Source: Micractinium sp. NFX-FRZ
Lineage: Eukaryota > Chlorophyta > Trebouxiophyceae > Chlorellales > Chlorellaceae
Assembly: GCA_029339195.1 (NCBI GenBank)
Contig: JAPTJF010000108.1
Coordinates: forward strand, 1 to 64,000
Length of the DNA stretch: 64,000 nt
Reading direction: 5' to 3'
In this document: positions 11,505-22,565 of the stretch, piece by piece
Numbering within the stretch: the first letter of the stretch is position 1
Layout of the letters: the number at the start of each line of letters is the position of its first letter
Notes under the pieces: generated by a model
Database searches by the model: none
Seen by the model: only the letters and a program-made list of their open reading frames with translations
What the model was told of the DNA's origin: nothing
Translations under genes and position numbers: made by a program

Positions 11505-12843
11505 ATGAGCGGGGCGGACGACTTCTACGTCCGCTACTATGTGGGGCACAAGGGGAAGTTCGGCCATGAGTTCCTAGAGTTCGAGTTCCGGCCTGATGGC
11601 AAGGTGATCTGGGGCCGAGGGGTGGCCGGGATCAGGGCCGCCGAACTGCAGGGGGCCTGGAGCAGCACCGCCGCTGCTGCCGCCGCCCACCGCCCGGCTG
11701 CGGCCGCCCGCCCGCCGCTGGCCTTCCGCCTCCTGGGTGTCCCGTTCACTGCCAGCCACTGGCGCTCCTCCCTTCATTCACGTTTCTGCAGCTGCGCTAC
11801 GCCAACAACTCCAACTACAAGAACGACACGATGATCCGCAAAGAGTGCTTTGTGAACCAGGCGGTGCTGGACGAGCTCAAGCGCATCATTGAGGACAGCG
11901 AGGTGCGGGGGTGTGGGGGCCGGGGTGAGTGCGTTCTTTTTGTGTCCACCTCCACAGGCCATTGTTCCCAGCGGTGGTGTGCAGGAGGAGGGTGCTTGCT
12001 GGCCCTCAACCCCAAGAGCAGGCTTGTCTGTTCGGCACATCAATAGTTACAGCAGTGTATCGCTTGCACCAAATGCATGTCCTGCGCTCCTCTGCAGGTG
12101 ATGAAGGAGGACGACGCCAACTGGCCCGCCCCCGACCGCGTGGGGCGGCAGGAGCTGGAGGTGGTCATGGGCAACGAGCACATCTCGTTTGCCACCACCA
12201 AGCTGGGGTCGCTGCTGCAGGTAGCTGAGAGAAGGGGGCGGGGTTGAGATGCAAGAAGGGTGGGGCTTGTTGCCAGGGCGATCGTGTGCAGGTGGTGGCG
12301 GGGCGGACACTGTTACATCGCCGCCCTTGCCACCGGCAAGGCATGGGGTGTGATGGGGCCAGCAGGAGGACGCTGAGCAAGAAAGCAGCTGGGGGGCAGC
12401 AGCGCGGCGGGGTGGGCGGCGGCGGCGACCTGGGCCGCCCCGCCCACATTCGCAGCGTGCGCCTGCCTCCCCTGCCTCTCAACATATATTGGTCCCTTGT
12501 CCACACACGCGCCCTTGCAGGTGCAAAGCAGCAAGGACCCCGAGGGGCTGCGCGTGTTCTACTATCTGGTGCAGGTGCGGGGGTGAGGGGCGGGCTGGTG
12601 ATGTGGGGTGCTGGGCAGTCGGCGGGGCAGGGCGTGGCAGTTGTAGCAGCCAGCTTGGGGAGTCACACAAGGCGCTGCGGCGTGTATCTACGTGCTGATG
12701 AGTTGTTGGGGACCATTGCAGGGCCAGAACTGTGCCGCGTTTGAGCCGAATCGTTTTGCCCGGGTGACCCCCTGCAGGACTTGAAGTGCGCTGTGTTTAG
12801 CCTGGTGGCGAGCCACTTCAAGATTCAACCAATTCAGCGATGA
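11505..12843 (+). CDS. MAGOH: MAGO NASHI, exon junction complex core subunit, 5 exons
   Basis: Mago pairs with Y14 and locks eIF4A3 on spliced mRNA about 20-24 nt upstream of exon junctions. Exons: 11505-11603, 11792-11902, 12098-12220, 12521-12574, 12778-12843, all phase 0. The product is 150 residues, the normal family length (about 146-150). Family hallmarks seen: [20 protein letters not shown] near the N-terminus, [18 protein letters not shown] at the start of exon 2, DRVGRQELE in exon 3, [14 protein letters not shown] in exon 4, and [19 protein letters not shown] at the end. The protein ends with two extra residues, Gln-Arg, after the usual terminal Pro-Ile. It lies head to head with EFTUD2, another splicing factor. 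Introns are about 190-300 nt with canonical GT-AG ends. Confidence 0.97.
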
Positions 12844-13050
12844 GTGGAGCGATCCGGACAGTTTTGTTCGGATTTCGGTGCCATCTGGGCGCTGGACACG
12901 CGGGGAACGAGGGCGCTTTCTGCGGCTGCCCCTTGTCCCGCCCTCTCCATCTCAACCTGCTGAGCCCGCTCTTGCTCCCCGCTCCACCTTGCTCTCTGCT
13001 TCCCACCTCTGACCTGTGCTGGCACAATTTGACTTACCATTGGCTGCCGT

Positions 13051-13055
13051 TGTAA
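13051..13055 (+). terminator. TGTAA polyadenylation signal of MAGO
   Basis: TGTAA lies about 210 nt after the MAGO stop codon. TGTAA is the standard chlorophyte poly(A) signal. Confidence 0.6.
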
Positions 13056-13372
13056 CTCTTGGCAGAAACATTGGCGGTGGACCACCCGCTGTGCCGTCCA
13101 GGCAGCGTGGGGGAGGCAAGTGCACGGCACCTGCTTGCACTGTTTTGTTACGAAAGATTCCACTACCGTGCGCACAACACACGCTGACAGAGGATGCGCT
13201 GGCAGTGGGAACCTTTCGGCCCAGGGGACCATGCAGCCTCCCCCGCAACCTGGTCGCTGGCAGCGCAGCGTGCACAGCAGCCAGCCTGCCCGGGCCTTTA
13301 GCGCAGCCCTCAGCCTCTCTTGGCCCTCAGTGCGGCCTGGAGACCTGTCTCAGTGCTGCAGCACCCGCCAGT

Positions 13373-13377
13373 TTACA
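13373..13377 (-). terminator. TGTAA polyadenylation signal (minus) of the membrane protein gene
   Basis: Plus-strand TTACA is the reverse complement of TGTAA. It lies about 660 nt downstream of the stop codon at 14038, so the 3' UTR would be long but within the usual algal range. Confidence 0.4.
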
Positions 13378-14037
13378 AGGGCCCGCCCATGGTCTGGCAG
13401 AGTGTAGGCAGAACAACAGATATGCATGCAATGTGCAGCGGGCAATGGTAGCCGGTAGAATGTCGTGACTAAAGCGCTAGGTAGGGACGCTGGAGTGCAG
13501 AGCCAATGGGCAGTCAACTGGCAATGCGGTCGGTGTTGGCTGAGTGAGTGAGGAGCTGGCAGGAGAGGGGCTTGACAGCAAAGCGCTGTAGGGGATGGGG
13601 GGAAGGAATCAGGGCATGGGAAAGCAAGCCACTGCCTGGACAAGTAGAGGGGCAGAAGGTTGGGAAAAACAACAAATGGTGGGTTGGCAGTCAACGGAAT
13701 GCAGGGCAAGTGCCTGGTGAAGATGGATAAAACAGACTGAGAGTTTGAGCTTGTAGAAGCCAAGAGGTTTTGACACCACTGTCACCAGTCACCTTGGGGG
13801 GCTCAGGCAGGGGCAGCACCCGCCCAGCCGCTTTAGTCATCCGCACCCTCGGTGCCAGCGCCGGCAGCTGGCGCTAGGCCATGCCCCAGGCACCTGCTGG
13901 GGGAAGATGCGCCGGCAGGGGGCACCTCACAGCTGGCAACAGAACTTTGTGCGGCAGGGGTGAGGATGGCATCAGCAACGGTGGGAGTGGCAGCAGGGCT
14001 GCCAGGGGCAGGGGTGGGGCCCCCACCCGGGGTGTCA

Positions 14038-15878
14038 TCACGCAGGGACGTCAGCCGGGATTGGGTCGGCGGCAGCAAAGGCAGGGGAGGGAGCAGAGGC
14101 AGGTCGGGCGGCAGAAGGGGGGCCCGCCCCGCTGCCCAGGACGGCAGCGGCAACAGAACCAGTAGGGAGAGATGCAGTTCTGAGAGGGGTCTGGCCAGCA
14201 AGTCTGCTGCTGGCAGGGGCGGAGCGGGCGCGTGGCAACGCAACGGCAGCGGCCGCCCCAGGGGGAGCTCGAAGATCGGGAGCACAGGAAGTGGAACGGG
14301 CACGAGAGGAGCTCGAGGGGGCCTCAGTTTCGGAGCGGGGGGCACGGCGGCTGTTCTCTGACAGGTTCTTTTTAAAACGCTCGAATGTGTCCCGCATGAA
14401 CGGGGTGTCAAAGTGCCGAGGGGCGCAGAAGACGGCGAGGAAGATGAGGAGGCTCAGGGAGCAGCCAGTGACGAGGCACGCCAGGGAAAACTGGCGGTTC
14501 CACATCATGGCATCGTTGGCCACGTACAGCTGGATCGAGGCCAGCACGGCGAGCGAGCAGCACCACACGCCCAGCAGAAGCTCCCACAGCGCCGACATCA
14601 GCATGATGGGCAGCAGCCAGCGGAGGCTCGCCGGGGCCTGGGACAGAATGGAGACGCCGATGGTGGTGAACAGGCAGGTCAGCTCGTACACAAGGCCCAG
14701 TTGTGCTGACACGATGTAGACGTTGCGCCAGCTGCTGCGCGCGCTGAGGCAGGCGCCGCTGGAGTTGTCACCGGGGGCGCAGGTGCCGGTGACGAGCGCC
14801 TCCGGGCGTAGCAGCACGGCCAGCATGGCGGCGGAGATGAGGCCCGACAGGACGCCCACCTGCCGCCCCACCTCGTTGAACCGCTCCTTCTCCAGGGTCA
14901 CCAGCAGGGGCGGCACAAAGAAGAACTTGGCGAGGCCGAACACCACGCGCTTGGCGCCCGAGCTCCACTTGGGGTCTGGGCGGACGCGGTTGATGCGGAT
15001 GTGCGCGCCTTTGAGGTCACCCTCTCTGTTTAAGAACTTGGCGGCCCCCTTCCGTATGTCTGCCTCCACAGCCTTCTTGTTCAGCTTGCCTTCTCTGGCA
15101 GGCAGCTCAATTTCAAGAGAGAGCTTGGCGGTGTCGTTGCCCCAGACGTGCCACTGCTCCGGGCTCCTGCATCCGTTTGGGCAGGGGGCAATGGGGCACC
15201 TAGGTCATCTGCTGGCCACAAGTGCCTTCACTGCGCGCGTGAGCAGGTTCAACAGGCTTTAGGGTAGGCCGGCCGGCCGGCCGGCAGGCAGGCAGGCGCA
15301 TGGGCTTCAGGCCAATAACCACGGTCATCCCACAATATTCCCGTCGTGCAGGGCACCCTGCGCATGCATGCAATGCTGCTTTGCACCCCAGCAGCCTGCG
15401 CCACTCACCCGACGGCCATGTGTCGCTCGCACTGCCCCAGGAGCACGTCCTTAACACCGATCGCCTGTGCCAGCCAGTGGGTGCTCTGCGTGGAGCTCCC
15501 TGGCGCAAGTGCCGCCCTGGAGTCTTCTGAGTTTCCATCTGCTCCTCTGGCGGATTCGTCTGCGTCAGTGCCGGCTGCAGCTGCTGGTGGTGCCGTGCCA
15601 GGTGCAGCTGCGCCTGCCGCCGTGCCAGGCACGGCTGGCGCTGGCTTGGACGCCCCACTGCTGGCGGTGTGGATGTTGTCAAACAGCCCGCTCACAGCTT
15701 TATAGTGCTCGGTGTCCCTGGGCACGAAGATGAAAGAGATGCAGTACGTGTACGGCTCCCCTGCGTTGCCGTGGCGCGTTGCCGTGGGCCGGCCCAACTC
15801 CAAATCGGTGGTGGCAGAGCGGGCACCCACTTTTCGGCCTGACGAACCCTGTGCGCAGGAAGATGCCAGGTTGCCCAT
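14038..15878 (-). CDS. Putative N-myristoylated multi-pass membrane protein, 2 exons
   Basis: Unrecognised family. Exons 15878-15409 and 15166-14038 join in phase 2 and give about 532 residues. The start is chosen because it yields MGNLASSC, a good N-myristoylation context (Gly2, Ser6) with a nearby Cys that could be S-acylated. Residues about 50-160 contain a structured segment (YTYCISFIFVPRDTEHYKAV) followed by an Ala/Pro/Ser-rich linker. Exon 2 opens with a Trp-rich segment (PEQWHVWGNDTAKLSLEIEL) and then has about five hydrophobic segments, for example LSGLISAAMLAVLL, LGLVYELTCLFTTIGVSIL, LLPIMLMSALWELLLGVW and ACLVTGCSLSLLIFLAVFCA. The last 120 residues are Arg/Ser/Ala/Pro-rich and probably disordered and cytosolic. 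The intron carries a GGCC-repeat tract. Function unknown. Confidence 0.7.
15266..15298. repeat. GGCC/GGCA tetranucleotide tract in an intron
   Basis: About five GGCC units run into three GGCA units. The tract lies in the single intron (15167-15408) of the membrane protein gene. It is palindromic in its GGCCGGCC part and could form a stem. Confidence 0.8.
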
Positions 15879-17253
15879 CAAGCCGGGCTGCCTGCAGGCC
15901 GGGTGTTCGGGATGGGAGTGGTGCGAATTGCAGGGCGGTGCCGGCGGTGCCAGTCGGGCAGGGGTGCCAGCGGCGGGGGCGCAGGGTGAAGGCGGCGGCA
16001 GGCATCCGCAAGGCACCCACTCTGTGCCTGATCACGCAAGGAACTCTGCGCGGCTTTCGGCTGCGCTGTAGCGCACCTGCACGCACGTATTCCAAAATGG
16101 ACGGAGATGCTGGCCGGACGAGGGAGCTCCTGGTGGCACGCTGAAGGCTAGATGCCGGGAAGCAATGGGTTTTAGACGGAAACGAGCGGATCTCGCTCCC
16201 GCGACTGTGTGCCGGTCCACCGCTGGTTAGGGCTGAAAGGCTCCGGCTCCCTCTGCATGCCTAGCACAGGCTGTGGCGTCTGTACATACCACACAAGAGC
16301 AGGAAACGCAGCCGCAGGTGGCAAAGAGGGTGCAGTACTTGCTCCCCCCGCGCTGCGCATGAGCTCAGCGTGCCGGCGGCCTTCCTCCCCCACCCACCTG
16401 GACGCTACCATTCTGACGGCTGTCTCAGAGCTTCATATAGTTATATTAGGCAACATACCCTGACTCCAGACAGCTTACAGGCATCCTGTCACATGCCTCG
16501 GCGGCGTGCCAAAAGGCCATGGCATTCCCGAGGCAGCCAGCGTGGCGGCCGTGCAGTGCTTGACCTTCAATTCGGACTGCGTGCACAGCTGCTAGCCGCT
16601 CCCAGCCACTGGAATGAAGTGATGCCCCGGCTGCGCAGGATGCTCCGGATGCCAAAGAGCAGCGCTGCCTGTGCTCCCTTCTCTGCGCTCCTGCCTGCGC
16701 ATGCCCCTGAAGTGGAGGCGGCGCTGGCCACCGCACTGGCCGCCTCTCCCTCAGGCTAACCAATTTTGTTTCGACAGATGGTTGGGCGTAGCAGAGATGC
16801 TGCTCCGGGGGAGTTGGTCCGACAACTCTTGAGCCTCCTCGGCACCCACCAGACATGCACTGACCTGACGGTGCAAGACCAATCACATGGGCTTCACATG
16901 TCGGCACACGACCCTCTGTCCCAGGTGAAGGTGGTACCGGTGCACAAGCATGTGCTGTGCAGATCAGAGCATGAGCTAGATGTAGGGCTGACAGAGGGAA
17001 AGAGGAGTTCGTGCATGGGTGAGAGGGTAAGACAAGCCAAGCAACAGAAAACTGACATCAACCAGAGTGCGGGTGGCGCGGCATGCACAGCAGGAGGCAA
17101 GGGGCTCAGAGCCATGCCTTGCGCTGACCCATTGGTCGACATCTGGGAAGGTGCGGGGGTGACACAACCAGGCACAGAGAGCCCAGGGGAGGTGCGCGCC
17201 ACGGCGGGCACGCTGCGCATGCTGCGTGCTACTTCCGGCGACCAGAGCAGCAC
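15879..17253. other. Intergenic: 5' region of the membrane protein gene and 3' region of the SWIM-RING gene
   Basis: Both flanking genes are on the minus strand. The left part should hold the promoter and 5' UTR of the gene starting at 15878. The right part should hold the 3' UTR of the gene ending at 17254; a minus-strand TGTAA (TTACA at 16475-16479) could end it. A short plus-strand frame at 16496-16759 is listed separately. Confidence 0.5.
16496..16759 (+). CDS. Possible small plus-strand ORF, unsupported
   Basis: An ATG-initiated frame of 87 residues runs between two minus-strand genes. It starts Arg-rich (MPRRRAKRPW) and continues with an amphipathic, Leu/Ala-rich segment (VMPRLRRMLRM) and a helical-looking C-terminus ending ALAASPSG. 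No family is recognised. No matching splice sites or poly(A) signal were found. It could be chance, or the last exon of something not otherwise visible. It is listed only because its composition is more protein-like than the surrounding frames. Confidence 0.15.
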   Translation, partial: PRRRAKRPWHSRGSQRGGRAVLDLQFGLRAQLLAAPSHWNEVMPRLRRMLRMPKSSAACAPFSALLPAHAPEVEAALATALAASPSG

Positions 17254-19185
17254 TCAGTGGCCCAGCCCCCGCCACACATCTGCCGCCTCGCCTCGCCCCA
17301 GCAGCCCTTGGTGATGCTGGATCCAGACGGCCCGCTCGCCGTACAGCTCAGCCAGGCCTGTACCGCCCCTGTGTGCCTCGCTGTACTGCCCAAGGTTGAG
17401 GTACTGCCCGTCTGTACTGCCTGGCGACGCGGCTGCCGGCGCCGTGCCGTCCGCCCAGGGAGCCCGGCAGAGGGGGCAAGTGACTGCCGCGCCCTGCGCC
17501 CGCTTGCGCTGCATCCAGCGCTGCATGCAGCTGCGGTGCACGTTGTTGCAGCAGGCGGAGCAGAAGCTGACTGGCTCGCCAGCTGGCTCCAGCTGGTCGA
17601 AACAGATGGGGCAGTCCCCCTCGATGGGACGCTGACCTGGCACCCCGCCGCCCGCACCCTCCTCTGCCTCTCCCTTTGGGCTGTGCAGCCGCTGAAACTG
17701 CTGGCGCACCGCAGCGGGCGCAAGCACCTCGGCATTGCTGCTGTCGCTGCCGTCGCGGTGCGCGCGGGCGGGCAGGCTGCGCTGCCCGCTCAGCACCTGC
17801 ACCAGGGCGGGCAGGCCACGGCAGGTCAGCTCAAAGAGGAGGCGTGCACAGAGGAGGTGCATGCTGTGCATTGCCAACCATGTGCTGCTTCTCAAGCTTG
17901 CTGGGCTAAGCAGGCACTGGCGTGGGCCCAGCCAGCCCCACCAGCGGCGCCGGTGCCCGCTGCACTCCCACCTGCTACACCTCACAGCAAGCGCCACCCT
18001 AGCTAGCCTTCAAGCCACAGCTCCCTGTTGGCTCCGCCATCCTCACACCCCGCCACATCCAAGGCACCAGAAATTCCCCTGTTCACCTCGTCTGCCTCCT
18101 GCGGCAGCAGCGCCAGCTGCCACATCAGCGGGTCATCCTGTGGCAGGCGCAGCACTCGCATCTGCGCACGCACAGGGAGGCAGGGGGCAGCGGGGCGGGC
18201 GCTGTGGGCAGCCGCTGGCGGGGGGTACCGCTTTCCGGCGACCAGCAGCCACCATGCTTGCAAGAAGAGCGGCCCCCGGATACCGACTTCAGGCACAAAC
18301 ATCCCCCCTGCGGCTTGCTGCAGCCGCACAGCGCCCAGGGACAAGCAGCGGTGGTGGTGCAGGGAGCATGCAATTCAGCGGCGCCCCCCTGCCCCCCTTT
18401 CCCAGGCCGGCCCCTCCTTCTTGAGTCACCTGCACAAACAGCAGGTGCTTGCACACATGCCCTTTGCCAAAGTCGGGGCAGGTGCACCGCGGGTGGCACC
18501 CCACGGTGACTGTGTACACGTTGCCGGTGGCTCCCATCACAGAAAACTCCTCGGCGGCGCCTCCCGGGGCGCCCGGCGGGCGCAGCGGCGTGCGGTCGAT
18601 GAGGAAGAGGCGGTGGGCGGAGCCGGGCAGGGCACGCTGCAGGGGGCGGGGCGGCAGGTGGGTGCCGTGAGACGCAGGTGGCTGGTATGGCTATAATCCT
18701 GCAGAGGTGTATCAAGCTGAGTGCCCCTCCTGACCAACCTTCCGTGGAAAGCGTGCAGATGTGGGGCATGTGTGTGGGGGGGGCAGGTGGGGGAGATGTC
18801 TAGGCACCCGCACGCCTCACAGCACCTGCTCCCTGTTGCCACTGCAGCACGGAATAGCTCAGTCCATCCCCGCACAGCACATGCATTGTGCGCAACCCAC
18901 CTGGATACGCTCGCGCACCGCCTGGCTGGGCTTCTCCCGCCAGCGCACAGTGGCGCCAAACTCGTCCACCCGCCGCTCGCCCCGCTGCTGCCGCTTCTTC
19001 CCGCTGCCGCTGCCACCTGCCTCGGCACCGCCCTGAGCAACGCGCTTGCGTCCGTGTTTAGGTGGCGGTGGCGGTGTGGCACCTGCTGCCGCTGCCGCCG
19101 CCGACGCGGCAGACCGGGGGCCGGGAGCAGCAGCGGGGGGGGGCCCGAGGCCCGCCCAGCCCGCCTCCCCGTCTGCGGTCGCCAT
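17254..19185 (-). CDS. SWIM zinc finger plus RING-type E3 ligase-like protein
   Basis: Probable E3 ubiquitin ligase of the MEX/ZSWIM2 type. Exons: 19185-18901, 18636-18430, 18161-18087, and a last exon best read as 17829-17254, about 380 residues. The first exon encodes an Ala/Pro-rich and basic N-terminus. Exon 2 contains the SWIM finger CTCPDFGKGHVCKH (CxC...CxH). The last exon contains a RING-like finger: CPICFDQL, then FCSACCNNVHRSC, then CPLC. The adjacent VLAPAAVRQQFQ segment matches the linker usual in this family. The last junction is uncertain. A phase-0 acceptor after CCTCCTCTTTGAG (17830) fits the exon 3 donor at 18087. An alternative pairs a donor further into exon 3 with the TGCTTAG acceptor near 17910. 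Head to head with the secreted protein gene. Confidence 0.8.
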
Positions 19186-19531
19186 GTGGCGCGCCTTGGG
19201 AGGCGCGGCTCGCCTTCGCCTGTCTTCTCAGAAGGCTGGTGCTGCCTACAGTGCTTCCCGAGGGCTTCCTTGGGCGCTAGACCTCTCCCTGGTTTCTGCA
19301 GTGTCCCGAGCTCGAGCAGAGGATTGGCAAAGCCGTGTCTTCATAGCACTGCTGCTCCTCGTCACGATCGGTGCATAAGGCAAACATCTGGTCGAGCCGT
19401 GCATGCGCTGCTTCTGCGTCGTCCGACACAGTCCTCCGACACTTGTACCGCCTCCTCACGCTGTCGACGACTTCAACAGGCCACCGATCTCAGGTTGATT
19501 GCGAACCGATGTGCTCCGGCCCCCCGCCACG
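19186..19531. promoter_or_regulatory. Shared divergent promoter region, SWIM-RING / secreted protein
   Basis: About 345 bases lie between two start codons of opposite orientation. The sequence is slightly less GC-rich than its flanks around 19290-19500. No TATA box or known element was identified. Confidence 0.5.
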
Positions 19532-22135
19532 ATGCGCCCCATCCTCCTGTGTGTGGCCCTCCTGCTGGCCCTGTCCGGCTGCGCCACCGCCACCTGCGGC
19601 GGTGGTCTGAAGCCAATCGACAGCGAAAGCCGAGCAGAGGCCGCCGGAATGGGCATCGATGCCTTCCGGCAGTCTGCTTACACAGCGAACCGAGGATACC
19701 CCATCTGGGTGGCTGATGCAGGCCTGGATCGCTGGAAAATGGGTCAGTGGGTGGACGGACACGAATCGGGGGCGATCTCAGGGGCACTGGTTCCCGGACA
19801 GGACCAGTTCCTCTCCTGCGTCCCGGACAGGGCCTGCCCCACCTGCTTGCTCGAGTGACTGACCCTCATTACTGGTGCTGTTCACTGCAGCCGTGTCTCC
19901 CAAGTGTGTGGGCAACGGCATCTACACCTTTACCACCACATCAATGTGAGCTGCCCGCCTGCCGCCTGCCACCGCCCACAGCCCCCGTGTGCCCACCCGC
20001 TCCCCTCTCGCTGCCGCCGGTCGCCGCCAGCCAACCCGCCACTGGGCGCCCGGCAGGCGCTCCCTGCCCTTCTTCTCCAGGCCTGCCTCCTGCCCCCTTA
20101 CCTCCTACCACACAGGCAACGTTGCCTTGTGCTGGTCGGTACTCACGTGTCAACCACCCCACCCGCCAGCTCACTCTGCTGGCCACCCCTCGCCACCCCT
20201 CCCCGAGGGTCCCCACGTGCAGCGCGCCGCTGACGGGCCGCAAGCTCCGCGGCACCATGACTTTGGACACCCGCCCCAACGCGACCCCCGACTGGGCAGA
20301 GTTTTCGCAGCTGTGGCCCGGGTGGGTGGCGGCAGCAGGCAGAGCGCAAGAGCCGGCCCTGGTCGAACACATGCATGGGCGAGGGGGCAGCAAAGCTGGC
20401 CCATGCCAGGCAGCGCAGGACATGGCTGCACCGCCTGCGCAGCCTTCTGCCCTGCCACCGTCCAGGCTGCACCGCGTGCCGCGGCTGTGTGCCGTGTATA
20501 GGCCGCAGCTGCACCCCTGAGCCATGAATCGTCGCCCCACTCCACGCCTCCCTGCTTCCTGTTCCCCTCCTTCCCTCCCGTGCCCTCCACGCAGCACAAC
20601 GGTCACCCGCAACTGGCGCCTGCTCCAGCCCCTTGCGTGCCCCGCCGGTTTCCGCCGTGCTCGGGCTGCTGAGCGCACATCCATTGTGTCACACCTGCTC
20701 AAGCTGGCGTTGAAGAACCAAGAGGTGGGCAGGGTCCGCTTGTTGGTCCAAAACACCTGTGATGTCGCACACTGTGGGGTGTTTGGGTCTGGTAGGTGGG
20801 GCCGCACTGTTGTGTGGAAGGACGGGGAGGTGGGCAGGGGCATGGGTGCAAGGGAAGTGTGCATGCATGTGGGTGCCGTTGCAGGAGTGGATTTCATGGC
20901 AGCAGGTTGGGTTGGGAAGGCTTGCTTGCCGGTGCGGGCGGGCAGGCAGGCAGGAGGTGCGGTAGCACTCCCCATTTTGCCTGCCCACCACCACCATGCC
21001 AGGCGCTGATGCCCCCGCCCCCGCCCCACCCCTGCCCTTCCTTGTGCAGGCCATGCAGCCCATCTTCCGCAAGGCCGGGCTGCGTTACTGCACCCTGGGT
21101 TTTACATCAATGAAGGTCCAGACCAGCTCCGTGTCCGGTTGCATCTTGGACCAGGCAAGTCATCAGCAGGCCTGGATTGCATAACCTCACAAATGCACAG
21201 TTGCACCAGCACCCTGCTCATTATGATCGTGATGCAATGAAGCACTGCAGCACTGCAGCAGGCAGGCAGCAGCAGTAGGGGCAGCTTGCTGCTGTGACCT
21301 TTGCACCTGACCTGTGCATGGCTGAACACTCAGTCAGCCCATGGCTGGCCAGCATGCTGCCTGCAAGCCACCACTGCCTGCGCACCGTCTGCGCGCTGCC
21401 TGCACACCACTGTTGCACTGTCAGCGCGCCGGGGCACTGGCCGGCGGCTGTGTGCAATGCCAAGGCACCTGCTCTCGCCCACGCGTGAATCCCCATGCTG
21501 CTCATCCGCCGCGCCGCCCGCGCTTCCTCTTCATCCCGCCCACCTGCCCTGCCCCCTCTGGCTGCTCCCGCAAGCAGGGACCCCGATGGGCCAGACCACG
21601 GTTGCCTACGCTGCTTGCTGGAGCCAATTAGGCTTGCATGGCCTTGAAAATGATTGCTTTGTTGGTGGCTGCTGCTGCAGGCGGGCCCCGATGGTATGAT
21701 GGGCCAGGCTAAGGTTGCCTACTCGTGCTGGGGCTCAGCCAAGACTCACACCATCGGTGAGAGATGTGTGCCCCACCCCACCCAGCCGGCCCCCGCCACC
21801 AGCCCGCCCGCTGCAGGAACAGTGCCGCGGCAGCTGGCAGTGCGCACTGGTTGCTGCGCATGCCGTGCTGCATGGCCGGTGGAATGCAGCCTGGAACCGC
21901 TCCTGTTTTGGCGCCACGCCCTGCACAAGAAACACCATCGCTGCAGCAGCGCCCCGCGAGCCATCCTGCACACTCCCCCGCCTGCCTTCCGTGCCTCACT
22001 CCTCTGCTGCCGGCCGGGTTGCCAGCGCTGCCATTCACGCATGCCTCCCTTCCTGGCTGCCTTGCCGCAGGCATGGTTGTGAGCGGGCAGTACGAGGTGT
22101 ACACCACCTGGGCTATCTCTGTGCGCCTCTCTTGA
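19532..22135 (+). CDS. Small secreted protein of unknown function, 7 exons
   Basis: Exons: 19532-19742, 19891-19945, 20223-20321, 20595-20724, 21050-21154, 21681-21756, 22071-22135. Phase is consistent throughout and gives 246 residues. The start gives a classic signal peptide (MRPILLCVALLLALSGCATA), so the protein is predicted to be secreted or lumenal. The mature part has several cysteines and short motifs such as KCVGNGIYTFTTTS and TVTRNWRLLQPLACPAGF. The C-terminal third is beta-rich (YEVYTTWAISVRLS). No known domain is recognised. The intron after 21154 starts with GCAAGT, a textbook GC donor. The exon 1 donor (ATGG|GTCAGT) is chosen by phase and is the least certain junction. A degenerate copy of exon 6 lies in the intron just before it. 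Confidence 0.75.
21572..21642 (+). repeat. Degenerate copy of exon 6 of the secreted protein gene
   Basis: The stretch GCAGGGACCCCGATGGGCC...GTTGCCTACGCTGCTTGCTGGAG resembles the true exon 6 at 21676-21740, GCAGGCGGGCCCCGATGGTATGATGGGCC...GTTGCCTACTCGTGCTGGGG. It includes a CAG at the acceptor position. It looks like an intronic tandem duplicate. Confidence 0.7.
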
Positions 22136-22392
22136 TGTCAACGACCACCAGCCGTTCCACACAGAGCGGTGGGAGCTGGGTGGAGAGCGATGGGCACCCC
22201 TCTCCCTCCTTGCCTGTCTCTCCCCCCGTCTCAACCACCCCGACGAGACTCGGCAAGCAAGAGCTTGAGCCAGCAGCAAGCGCTTGAGAGGCATGCCTCT
22301 GTTTGTCCCCTTTGGTGTTGCCCGTGCACAGACCTCTTTCCTCAACCCGCGTGCCCCCCCATCCCCGAGCACGAGCCGTGCCCGCCTCTGCT

Positions 22393-22397
22393 TGTAA
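22393..22397 (+). terminator. TGTAA polyadenylation signal of the secreted protein gene
   Basis: TGTAA lies about 260 nt after the stop codon at 22135. Confidence 0.55.
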
Positions 22398-22560
22398 CGT
22401 CCCGACTGCGCACGCTCCCCAAACCACACACTTGGCACGCAAGAACAGTTGACAAGGCACCGCGGGGCGCCAGCAGCGACGGCACCACCTGGATGCGTGC
22501 AGTGGCTCTCTCCCCTTAAAAGCTGCAAGGGCTTGGCCAGCCAAACCAATGGAGGAGGAT

Positions 22561-22565
22561 TTACA
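22561..22565 (-). terminator. TGTAA polyadenylation signal (minus) of the MFS gene
   Basis: TTACA on the plus strand lies about 890 nt downstream of the MFS stop codon at 23456. It faces the plus-strand TGTAA at 22393, as expected for convergent genes. Confidence 0.4.

Larger units (their letters stand above)
12844..14037. other. Convergent 3' UTR region between MAGO and the membrane protein gene
   Basis: This region lies between two stop codons of converging genes. It holds a plus-strand TGTAA at 13051 and a minus-strand TGTAA (plus TTACA at 13373-13377). No open frame here shows exon-like composition or a recognisable domain. Confidence 0.55.

Noticed and set aside
19941..21029. 362-residue minus frame
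   Set aside because: Antisense to the spliced secreted protein gene, whose exons have consistent phase and canonical sites.
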